Source: Collinsella aerofaciens
GTDB lineage: Bacteria > Actinomycetota > Coriobacteriia > Coriobacteriales > Coriobacteriaceae
Assembly: GCF_901212495.1 (NCBI RefSeq)
Contig: NZ_CAAKNY010000068.1
Span: 33,820 to 67,870 of the forward strand
Direction of reading: 5' to 3'
Length of the DNA stretch: 34,051 nucleotides
Part shown: positions 1 to 7,172 of the stretch, piece by piece
How the letters are laid out: the number at the start of each line of letters is the position of its first letter
How positions within the stretch are numbered: the stretch's first letter is position 1
The notes under the pieces: model-generated
What the model was told of the DNA's origin: nothing
Seen by the model: only the letters and a program-made list of their open reading frames with translations
The model's database searches: none
Made by a program: the position numbers and the translations under genes

Positions 1-29
1 ACGTCGAGAACGAACGCGAAATCAAAAAG

Positions 30-60
30 GTAGATTTTAAGGCATGTCCCAAAAATCTAC
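30..60. repeat. Short inverted repeat at window start
   Basis: Nine-base arms GTAGATTTT (30-38) and AAAATCTAC (52-60) are perfectly complementary around a 13-base loop. No coding sequence covers it. It could be a terminator or repeat belonging to a gene left of the window, or part of the 5' region of the glycosidase gene. Its role cannot be decided from this window alone. Confidence 0.5.
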
Positions 61-112
61 TCGGGTTGGTAAAACGATTTTCTAGGACAACCGTTCGCCG
101 ATGGTAAACGGA

Positions 113-147
113 TGTTGTTTATACACTCAGTGTACAACAGATATACT
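113..147 (+). promoter_or_regulatory. Candidate promoter and palindromic operator of the GH13-GH77 gene
   Basis: The palindrome TACACT-C-AGTGTA (122-134) is flanked by TGTTG (113-117) and CAACA (135-139), which are also complementary. TATACT at 142-147 is a plausible -10 box that would start transcription near 154, giving a leader of about 54 bases before the ATG at 208. No good -35 box is visible at normal spacing. A repressor bound to the palindrome would block the -10. That is inference: sugar-responsive LacI-type operators are common before such genes, but this site does not have the usual central CG. Confidence 0.35.
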
Positions 148-207
148 TACATCTTGTGCGTAAAGCCCATGGCCGCAGGCCATGATTCTATTGAACTGGA
201 CCGTACT

Positions 208-3200
208 ATGAGATTGATTCACAACAGCCGCCTACCGCAGTTTCGCACTCCGTTTGGCGCTGTGACCACTGGAACTTCCGTTGCACTCTCGGTGATTTTG
301 GAGGATGCCGATCCCAACCAGGCAACCCTCACCCTGCGTACCTGGGTCGATGACGTCGGCGAGACCCTGATCCCGATGGAGCACGAAGGCGATGGCATTT
401 TTACCGGCGAGCTCAAATGCGCTGAACCGTGTCTTGTGTGGTACAGCTTTATCTGCAATATCGAAGGTCAGCCCGAGGTCCGCCTGGGCGCACCGCAAGG
501 GCGCACCGGCGGCGAAGGCGTAACCTACGACTACGCCGAGGTGCCGTCCTTCCAGATTACCGTCTATAAGCACCGCGAGAACCGCCCCATTTGGTACGAG
601 CGCGGCATGGTCTACCAAATTTTCCCCGACCGCTACGCACGTGACGAGCATTGGCGCGAGCGCACAATGGCCGAACTCGAAAAACCGCGCAAGGGCATTC
701 AGCGCCGGATGGTCGAGGACTGGAACAAGCCGCCCGTGTACGAGCGCGCCGAGGACGGCTCCATCAAGACCTGGGACTTCTACGGCGGTTCGCTCAAGGG
801 CATCCAGGAAGACCTGCCCCGCATCGCCGAGATGGGATTTACGGCCATCTACCTCAACCCCATCTTCGAAGCCGCGAGCAACCACCGCTACGACACGGCC
901 GACTACTCCAAGATCGACCCGATCCTAGGAACCGAACAAGACTTTACCGAGCTGTGCCAGGCAGCCGAGAAGCTGGGCATCTCCATTATCCTGGACGGTG
1001 TCTTCAACCACACGGGCGACGACTCGATCTATTTCAACCGCTACGGCAACTACCCCGGCGTGGGTGCTTGGCAGAGCGAGGATTCGCCGTGGCGCGATGC
1101 GTTTACCTTCCACGAGGACGGCTCGTACGACTGCTGGTGGGGCGTGGGCAACATGCCGGCCATCAACGAAAAGTCCGAGCTGGTGCGCGAGAAGCTCCTG
1201 GGCAAGGACGGCGTGATTCGCAAATGGCTGCGCGCCGGTGCCCATGGTTGGCGCCTGGACGTCGCCGACGAGCTTTCCGACGACTTTTTGGCCGAGATCA
1301 AGAAGGCCGTACTTGCCGAAAAGCCTGACGCACTGTTGCTCGGTGAAGTCTGGGAAGACGCTTCCAACAAGATTAGCTACGGCCATCTGCGCCGCTACCT
1401 GCAGGGCTCCGAGCTGGACTCTGCTATGGATTACCCCTTCCGCGACATGGTCATCGGCTTTTTGATGGGCTACAAGAACGCCTACGAGGCCGCCGAGGAT
1501 ATCGAGACCCTGCGCGAGAACTACCCGAGCGAGGCATTGTCCTGCGCGCTCAATCTACTTTCAAGCCACGACCGTCCGCGCATCATCTCGGTGCTCGGCG
1601 GCGGCCCCGACGAGTCGCAGCTGCCCGAGTGCGAGCGCAGCAAATGGCGCCTGGACGACAACTCGATGGGACTGGCCAAAAGCCGCTTTTGGCTCGCCAC
1701 GCTCATGCAGATGACCTTCCCCGGCGTACCTTCGATCTACTACGGCGACGAGTACGGCCTGGAGGGCCTTACCGATCCGGGCAACCGCCGCACCCTGCCG
1801 ACCAAGGACCAACTGCACGATTTCGACACGCTGGCTATTGTCAAGAACGCCTCTGCCGTACGCCGCGCACTGCCATTTATGATCGACGGCGAGATCAAGG
1901 CCTTCGCGCTCAACGACGAGGTGCTGGCATACAACCGCACGGGCAAGGATGGCGAGTCCGCGACGGTTATCATCAACCGCAGCCTGCGCAATTCGCACCG
2001 CGTGACGATTCCGGCGCTCGATGAATGTGCGAGTGACGTGGTCAGCGGTCACGAGTGCGAGATCCACAACGGTACGGTCACGCTCGATCTGTATCCGCTG
2101 GGCTCGTCGATCATCTATCACCATGCCGAGCAGCGCCTGCAGGAGCCGCTCGATCACGGCGCGGGCGTCGTGTGCCACATCACCTCGGTACCGACTGACG
2201 ATGGGAAGCCGGGTACGATCGGCGCGCCCACGCGTCGCTTTATCGACCATCTGGCTGCTATGGGCATGCGCTACTGGCAGGTCCTGCCCGTCAACCCGAC
2301 GGACTTCTTCCGCTCCCCTTACGCTGGGCCTTCGGCCTTTGCGGGCAATATTGACCTGCTGCCCGAGAACCATGAGGAGCTGGCGGTCGACTTTGAGACT
2401 TGGAAGGCCCGTGGCGGCGAGGATGCAGACCCGCTCTACACGGCGTTTAAACATCGTAACGCCGATTGGCTCGAGAAGTACTGCGTCTACATGGCCGTTA
2501 AGAAGTACTTTGAGGGCGAATCGCGTCACGATTGGCCGACCGATGTCGCGCGCTACAACGAGCATCTGATTGACGACAAGCGTTTCCGCGACGAGGCAGA
2601 GCTGCAGGCGTACATGCAGTACCGCTTTGACCTGGCCTGGTGCGAGCTCATGAACTATGCGCACAAGAAGGGCATCGAGGTCATCGGCGACATTCCTATG
2701 TATGTTTCGGACGATTCGGCCGATGCGTGGAGCGAGCCCGAGAACTTCTGGCTGTCCGATACCGGCAAGGCGATTGAGATTTCTGGCGCGCCGCCTGACA
2801 ATTTTGCGCCCGAGGGCCAGGTGTGGGGCAACCCCACCTTCCGTTGGGATCATATGAAGGAGAACGGCTACCGCTGGTGGATGGACCGTCTGCGTCGCGC
2901 GTTCTCGCTCTACGACCGCGTGCGCCTGGACCACTTCCTGGGATTCCATAGCTACTTTAGCATTCCCGCAGGTAAGGCCTGTGCCGATGGCCGCTGGCTG
3001 GCGGGTCCGGGCAAGGATCTGTTCCAAACTGCCTATGACGAGCTGGGTCCGCTCAACTTTATCGCCGAGGACCTGGGCTACCTGACGCCCGGCGTTCGCG
3101 CGATGGCTTCGACCTGCGGTTTCCCCGGAATGGACGTGCTGGAGTTTAGCGACTACGACGTCCGCAACGGCGTGTATCCCACGCCGGGCAAGATTCTGTA

Positions 3201-3504
3201 CACCTCGACGCACGACACATCGACGCTCGCTGGTTGGTGCACGCGCTCCTTTGCGGGCGGCGACGAGCCGAGCGGCAAGGAGCTTGCCGGCAAGCTGATG
3301 GGCGACGCGCTTGCAAGCAATGCTCCGCTTGTGATGATGCCGCTGCAGGATGTACTGGGGCTAGGCGACGATGCGCGCATGAACGTGCCGGGTGTCGCCA
3401 CGGGCAACTGGACATGGCAGGCGCAGGAGGCCGACATTGCGGCGGCCGAAGAGAAAACTGCGAAGCTCCTGCGCAACACCCATAGATTCTGGGGCGAAGC
3501 GTGA
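208..3504 (+). CDS. Fused GH13 alpha-glucan hydrolase and GH77 4-alpha-glucanotransferase
   Basis: Bifunctional alpha-glucan enzyme of about 1098 residues, roughly twice the length of either family alone. An N-terminal beta-sandwich (about 1-125) precedes a GH13 barrel marked by VYQIFPDRY. The GH13 catalytic residues are the nucleophile in WRLDVADE (D351), the acid/base in GEVWED (E380) and D455 in SSHDRP. From about residue 640 the sequence is MalQ-like (YWQVLPVNPT, SPYAGPSAFAGN), with catalytic D908 in RLDHF, E954 in AEDLG and D1003 in THDT. All six catalytic residues are intact. The GH13 half resembles neopullulanase/maltogenic amylases. The pair would hydrolyse and disproportionate maltodextrins. 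No signal peptide is seen, so it is probably cytoplasmic. The start is uncertain: ATG at 112 and 169 are in frame, but family-like sequence begins at 208. A hairpin follows the stop. Confidence 0.9.
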   Translation: MRLIHNSRLPQFRTPFGAVTTGTSVALSVILEDADPNQATLTLRTWVDDVGETLIPMEHEGDGIFTGELKCAEPCLVWYSFICNIEGQPEVRLGAPQGRTGGEGVTYDYAEVPSFQITVYKHRENRPIWYERGMVYQIFPDRYARDEHWRERTMAELEKPRKGIQRRMVEDWNKPPVYERAEDGSIKTWDFYGGSLKGIQEDLPRIAEMGFTAIYLNPIFEAASNHRYDTADYSKIDPILGTEQDFTELCQAAEKLGISIILDGVFNHTGDDSIYFNRYGNYPGVGAWQSEDSPWRDAFTFHEDGSYDCWWGVGNMPAINEKSELVREKLLGKDGVIRKWLRAGAHGWRLDVADELSDDFLAEIKKAVLAEKPDALLLGEVWEDASNKISYGHLRRYLQGSELDSAMDYPFRDMVIGFLMGYKNAYEAAEDIETLRENYPSEALSCALNLLSSHDRPRIISVLGGGPDESQLPECERSKWRLDDNSMGLAKSRFWLATLMQMTFPGVPSIYYGDEYGLEGLTDPGNRRTLPTKDQLHDFDTLAIVKNASAVRRALPFMIDGEIKAFALNDEVLAYNRTGKDGESATVIINRSLRNSHRVTIPALDECASDVVSGHECEIHNGTVTLDLYPLGSSIIYHHAEQRLQEPLDHGAGVVCHITSVPTDDGKPGTIGAPTRRFIDHLAAMGMRYWQVLPVNPTDFFRSPYAGPSAFAGNIDLLPENHEELAVDFETWKARGGEDADPLYTAFKHRNADWLEKYCVYMAVKKYFEGESRHDWPTDVARYNEHLIDDKRFRDEAELQAYMQYRFDLAWCELMNYAHKKGIEVIGDIPMYVSDDSADAWSEPENFWLSDTGKAIEISGAPPDNFAPEGQVWGNPTFRWDHMKENGYRWWMDRLRRAFSLYDRVRLDHFLGFHSYFSIPAGKACADGRWLAGPGKDLFQTAYDELGPLNFIAEDLGYLTPGVRAMASTCGFPGMDVLEFSDYDVRNGVYPTPGKILYTSTHDTSTLAGWCTRSFAGGDEPSGKELAGKLMGDALASNAPLVMMPLQDVLGLGDDARMNVPGVATGNWTWQAQEADIAAAEEKTAKLLRNTHRFWGEA

Positions 3505-3548
3505 TAAAACCCCCGATATAGGGTACAGTTACAGCTGTTTGAATTTTT

Positions 3549-3573
3549 GCGGGCAGAGCGATCTGCCCGCTTT
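3549..3573 (+). terminator. Hairpin after the glycosidase gene
   Basis: GCGGGCAG (3549-3556) pairs with CTGCCCGC (3563-3570) around a six-base loop and is followed by only three T residues. It lies between the glycosidase stop and the FmdB ribosome binding site, so it is probably a weak intrinsic terminator that lets some transcripts through. Confidence 0.6.
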
Positions 3574-3592
3574 GTGCTGAAAAGGAAGTATT

Positions 3593-3829
3593 ATGGCGCG
3601 CTACGATTACAAGTGCACGAGCTGCGGCAACGTGTTTGAGGTTGAGCACCCCATGTCCGAGACGCCCGAGGTCGTGTGCCCGAGCTGCGGCGCTCCGGCG
3701 ACAAAAACGTTCTCGGCCAGCGGCATTAAGTTCGACGGCAGCGGTTTCTACAACACCGACCAGCGCAGTGGCGGCTCCAGCACCAACGCCACAAATGGCT
3801 GCTGCGCCAACTGCCCGCACAATCATTAG
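3593..3829 (+). CDS. FmdB-type zinc ribbon protein
   Basis: Small 78-residue protein starting MARYDYKCTSCG, the hallmark of the FmdB/CxxC_CxxC_SSSS family. C8, C11, C29 and C32 form two CxxC knuckles of a zinc ribbon. The conserved stretch KTFSASGIKFDGSGFY follows. The family is described as putative regulatory proteins, and its molecular role is not settled. The C-terminus adds a Ser/Asn-rich linker and a second Cys/His cluster, CCANCPHNH (C70, C71, C74, H76, H78), which could bind another metal ion. The start has a good ribosome binding site (AAAAGGAAG, 3580-3588). It is convergent with rsmB, with a REP-like palindrome between them. Confidence 0.85.
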   Translation: MARYDYKCTSCGNVFEVEHPMSETPEVVCPSCGAPATKTFSASGIKFDGSGFYNTDQRSGGSSTNATNGCCANCPHNH

Positions 3830-3863
3830 AGATAAGCGCCCCCGCTACCCAGATTTCCTTATG

Positions 3864-3930
3864 AGTTGCGGTGAAATAGGGACTGTTTGGCGGGTAGAAG
3901 CCGCTATTCAATCCCTATTTCACCGCAACT
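3864..3930. repeat. REP-like palindrome, copy A
   Basis: Perfect 19-base arms AGTTGCGGTGAAATAGGGA (3864-3882) and its complement (3912-3930) surround a 29-base loop. The element sits between the convergent 3' ends of the FmdB and rsmB genes, seven bases from the rsmB stop, and may serve as a bidirectional terminator. Three related copies occur at 20211, 21931 and 30562. Confidence 0.9.
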
Positions 3931-3936
3931 TAGTAG

Positions 3937-5337
3937 TTACTTGTGGACCAGGCGAGCGCAGAAGTGGCCGTCGTAGGAGTCCGCATTAACGGGCACACTT
4001 TGGAAGAGGCCCCGAGCGTTTTGGCGCAGGGTGACGAGGTTCTTAGCGTAATCGTACTCGGGGAGCTGCAGAATCTGGGCCTCGGAGAGCGGCGCCACGG
4101 TAAAACCGGCGCCCTCGGGAGAAGTCAGGAAGGCGTCCACGACCTGCGTGTTCTCCTCATCAAAAACTGAGCACGTGCCATAGATAAGCTCACCGCCAGC
4201 AGCCACGCGCGCGGCTGCTTCCTTGAGCATCGTCAACTGCAGCTTGGGCAGTTTAGTCGTAACGTCGTCCTCGGTCAGACGCCACGGTATCTCGGGGTGA
4301 CGGCGCATGGTGCCGGTGCCAGAGCACGGCGCATCGATAAACACCGTGTCGAACAGGGCAGGCTCGCCAAGCATGGCGTCAAAGGACGTGAGTACCTCAT
4401 TGAGCTCGCAGGCATCGCCCGAGACCGTACGGACGCCCGGGATACCCGCCTGATGAAGGCGCGCGAGATTCTGATCGCACTTACGATCGTGCAGATCGAG
4501 CGCGGTGTGTTGACGATCATACCCGGCGCGCTTGGCCTGGCACATCATCACATAGGTCTTGGTGCCGCGACCGGAGCCGATCTCCAGGCAACGACCGGGA
4601 CGTGTTGCGGCAGTAGCGATAAGCTGAGCATTGAGGTCCGAGGCAACCGCGGCAGCACGCTCAAACACGCCCGATGCAACCGTGACCTGCGCATCGACCG
4701 GAGCATGGCAGCCCGGGAAGACAGGCGCAACGAGCTGCGAGATATACGGGTCGGCCTTAGTCGCAAACGCATTCTCGTGCAGTGCAAGCGGAGCAGGCGC
4801 CAGATTGCCGGCAAAGTTGAGCACGCCCTCGGGCGTATCGAACGAGGCCATAATACGAGCGCACAGCCAGCGAGGAAGACCCATCAAACGCGAAAGGCGA
4901 ACCAAACGGCGCTCGGACTCATCCACGTCGGATGCCGTGGCAAAGTCCTCAACGTTGTCCGCAACCTTGTGCAGCACCGCGTTAGCCAGGCCCGCGGCAG
5001 ATTTAGCACCGCTACGCACCAGCTCAACACCCTGACTCACGGCAACGCGGCCCTGCGTATGCAGATAGAGCATCTCGAAGGCCGAGATGCGTAGCGCCAT
5101 GCGAACACGAGGCGCGACCTTTTTGGGCTTATCCAAAAACTGATCGGGCAGCTCATCCAAAATGCCCTGCGTTGCGGCAACACCGAGCGCCAAACGTGCG
5201 GCAAAAGCAGAATCGCGCTGGTCAATGGCCTTGGCAGAAGCACGGGAAGACAACACATCGCGTGCGTACATACCGCGGCGATCGGCCTCCATCAACACAT
5301 CGAGCGCAAGCTTGCGCGCGGGAGACAACTTGCTCAT
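3937..5337 (-). CDS. rsmB: 16S rRNA m5C methyltransferase, RsmB-like (NusB domain plus MTase)
   Basis: The 466-residue protein has an N-terminal NusB-like RNA-binding domain (about 1-140: ARKLALDVL, AFEMLYL, ANAVLHKV) and a C-terminal SAM-dependent Rossmann methyltransferase. The family methylates C967 of 16S rRNA. The catalytic pair is visible: DAPCSGTG at about 336 (motif IV) and YGTCS at about 388 (motif VI). Motif I is divergent, reading EIGSGRGTKT (about 252-262) where the family normally has a DxCAAPGGKT-like loop. The start at 5337 was chosen because its ATGA overlaps the fmt stop, which is typical translational coupling. An upstream in-frame ATG (5352) lies inside fmt and is unlikely to be used. 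It is the last gene of the priA-def-fmt-rsmB cluster. Confidence 0.9.
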   Translation of the reverse strand: MSKLSPARKLALDVLMEADRRGMYARDVLSSRASAKAIDQRDSAFAARLALGVAATQGILDELPDQFLDKPKKVAPRVRMALRISAFEMLYLHTQGRVAVSQGVELVRSGAKSAAGLANAVLHKVADNVEDFATASDVDESERRLVRLSRLMGLPRWLCARIMASFDTPEGVLNFAGNLAPAPLALHENAFATKADPYISQLVAPVFPGCHAPVDAQVTVASGVFERAAAVASDLNAQLIATAATRPGRCLEIGSGRGTKTYVMMCQAKRAGYDRQHTALDLHDRKCDQNLARLHQAGIPGVRTVSGDACELNEVLTSFDAMLGEPALFDTVFIDAPCSGTGTMRRHPEIPWRLTEDDVTTKLPKLQLTMLKEAAARVAAGGELIYGTCSVFDEENTQVVDAFLTSPEGAGFTVAPLSEAQILQLPEYDYAKNLVTLRQNARGLFQSVPVNADSYDGHFCARLVHK

Positions 5338-6254
5338 GACAGTACACCCCACCTAAGTTCGGCGCCCTGCAGACCGGCAGCCCAGGCAGAAGCAGCCATG
5401 GCACGCTTGCCGTCGGGCTTAACCTCAAGCAGTTCAACCGCACCATCGGACAGGCCCAGGTAAACACGCTTGCTCTTGACGGCAACAGCGCCCTCGCCAA
5501 GCGACACATCAGCCGATGCAGCATCGAGCACGCGAACCGACTTACCGGCAATCACACAACGGGCAGGCGCAGTATCGGACGAGGCAAGCACATGACGCAC
5601 GCAATCGAGCGCAGACATCTGCGGATCCAGACGCATCTCCTGCTTGGAAATCTTGGCAGCATGCGTGACAAGCGACTCATCCTGCTCAGTCCAAACAGCC
5701 GAGCCATCGGCAAGCGAGGGAAGTGTATCGGCAAGCAACTTACCGCCCAGCTCGCCAAGCTCCATCGTGAGCGCCTCGGCATGCTTACCGGCAACTGACG
5801 TAGACGCCTGGGCGCAATAAGCGCCCGTATCCACGCCATGCCCAATACGCATAATGGAAACGCCAGCAAGCTCATCACCAGCAAGAATCGCACGCTGAAT
5901 GGGGGCAGCGCCACGCCAACGAGGCAGCAGCGAAGCATGAACATTCACAATACCAAGCGGCGCCATATGCAGCACCTCATCGGGCAAAATGCAGCCATAG
6001 GCAGCCACACAGAAAATATCAGCCCGCGCAGCCTGGAGCGCCTCAACTACCTCCGGCGTCATACGATTGGCCTCTACGACCGGCAACCCCAGCTCAAGCG
6101 CCTTGGCCTTAACAGGAGAAGGCTCAAGCTTCTTACCACGCCCACGAACAGCATCGGGACGAGTAATTACGAGCGCAATCTCGTTCCCAGCCTCAACAAG
6201 CGAAGTCAGCGAAGGCACAGCAAAATCAGGCGTACCCATAAACACAATACGCAT
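5334..6254 (-). CDS. fmt: Methionyl-tRNA formyltransferase
   Basis: 306 residues. Transfers a formyl group from 10-formyl-THF to Met-tRNA(fMet) for translation initiation. The N-terminus MRIVFMGTPDFAVPSL is diagnostic. The catalytic Asn and His are in NVHASLLPRWRGAAP, the SLLP loop is present, and the catalytic Asp is in GVDTG. The C-terminal tRNA-binding domain (about 205-306) is intact. The start at 6254 fits the family N-terminus and has a GGGGAG ribosome binding site ten bases upstream; an earlier in-frame ATG (6302) adds a non-family extension. Its stop overlaps the rsmB start by four bases. It follows def, with a 363-base gap holding a large palindromic element. Confidence 0.97.
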   Translation of the reverse strand: MRIVFMGTPDFAVPSLTSLVEAGNEIALVITRPDAVRGRGKKLEPSPVKAKALELGLPVVEANRMTPEVVEALQAARADIFCVAAYGCILPDEVLHMAPLGIVNVHASLLPRWRGAAPIQRAILAGDELAGVSIMRIGHGVDTGAYCAQASTSVAGKHAEALTMELGELGGKLLADTLPSLADGSAVWTEQDESLVTHAAKISKQEMRLDPQMSALDCVRHVLASSDTAPARCVIAGKSVRVLDAASADVSLGEGAVAVKSKRVYLGLSDGAVELLEVKPDGKRAMAASAWAAGLQGAELRWGVLS

Positions 6255-6472
6255 AAACGTAAGTCTCCCCTCAACCAAAGCCGAGACGGCTACAAATAAC
6301 AACGGAAAGCCAACTCACCAGCCCATCCGCAATAACAATTCAACAAGAACAAATATACCCAAAACTAAAGAAAGAGCCGCAATAAAAGCAGCTCTTCCAA
6401 CAAAGCAATTATCAGCGAAGACGCCCATCCCTGGCCCGACGGCACCCGGGCGAAAAGGAGCACGAAAACGCA

Positions 6473-6609
6473 GTCCCCTTCCGCCGCAGGGCTTAGGTTA
6501 TTGCTCCACGCGCAGTTCCGCACGAGCCGAAGAGCACTTAATGTGCTCTTCGTGCGAGCAGGACTGTTTGAGCATGGAGCAAAACCTAAGCCCTGCGGCG
6601 GAAGGGGAC
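6473..6609. repeat. Large palindromic element, copy 1, between def and fmt
   Basis: The outer arms 6473-6499 and 6583-6609 are perfectly complementary over 27 bases. After one bulged A (6500) the stem continues with TTGCTCCA (6501-6508) and TGGAGCAA (6575-6582). The core holds AGTTCCGCACGAGCCG (6514-6529) and CGTGCGAGCAGGACTG (6551-6566), identical to copy 2 at 12965. An inner hairpin GAAGAGCAC (6529-6537), loop TTAAT, GTGCTCTTC (6543-6551) lies at the centre. A transcript of either strand could fold almost completely. The remainder of the def-fmt gap (6255-6472) shows no gene. Confidence 0.92.
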
Positions 6610-6617
6610 GGTGGAAC

Positions 6618-7154
6618 CTACTCCGTCTCGCCCGGTCGAGCGCCGCGGGCCAGGGCGTCCTGGTACTCCTTGACGGCCTTGAGCCTCTGCATCGGCTTGA
6701 GTCGCTCGAACATGGTATTGCCGTGCAGGTGATCGATCTCGTGCTGCAGGCACACGCAGAACAGATCGCCTGTGGCCTCATAGCGAATCAGGTTGGCATC
6801 CAGGTCATACGCCTCGACGACGACGTGATCGGGACGCTCGATCTCGCAACTAATACCAGGGATGGACAGGCAGCCCTCGCTAAACGGCACCAAATGGTCG
6901 CTCTGCTCAACAATGACAGGGTTGATGAGCACGTATGGGTCATAGTCGTTTTTGTCGCTGTAATCGCAGTCGATGGTGACGAGTTGAATGAGCTCACCGA
7001 TCTGCGGGGCGGCCAGGCCGCAGCCGCCGTTCTCGAACATCATCTTCTTCATCTTCTCGGCAAGCGCCTCGATCGCCGGAGTGATCTCCTCGATGACGGC
7101 GCACTCCTGGCGTAGACGAGGGTCGGGCGACAGTACGATTCCGTTGGCTTCCAT
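6618..7154 (-). CDS. def: Peptide deformylase
   Basis: 178 residues. A metalloenzyme that removes the formyl group from nascent protein N-termini, the step that undoes Fmt's modification. All three family motifs are present: GCGLAAPQIG (motif 1, about 45-54), EGCLSIPG (motif 2, with the metal-ligand Cys) and QHEIDHLHG (motif 3, HExxH with the two His ligands and the catalytic Glu). The start at 7154 is preferred over an ATG six bases upstream (7160) because the GAAAGG ribosome binding site abuts that upstream ATG but is well spaced from 7154. It is transcribed just after priA (18-base gap). Confidence 0.97.
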   Translation of the reverse strand: MEANGIVLSPDPRLRQECAVIEEITPAIEALAEKMKKMMFENGGCGLAAPQIGELIQLVTIDCDYSDKNDYDPYVLINPVIVEQSDHLVPFSEGCLSIPGISCEIERPDHVVVEAYDLDANLIRYEATGDLFCVCLQHEIDHLHGNTMFERLKPMQRLKAVKEYQDALARGARPGETE

Positions 7155-7172
7155 GGCCATCCTTTCGGGTTG

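Noticed and set aside
1561..3213. 550-codon minus-strand open frame opposite the GH13-GH77 gene
   Set aside because: It is an antisense shadow; the sense frame has all catalytic residues of two enzyme families.
6255..6617. Small protein gene in the def-fmt gap
   Set aside because: Open frames there only translate the palindrome arms, lack ribosome binding sites and show no family-like sequence.
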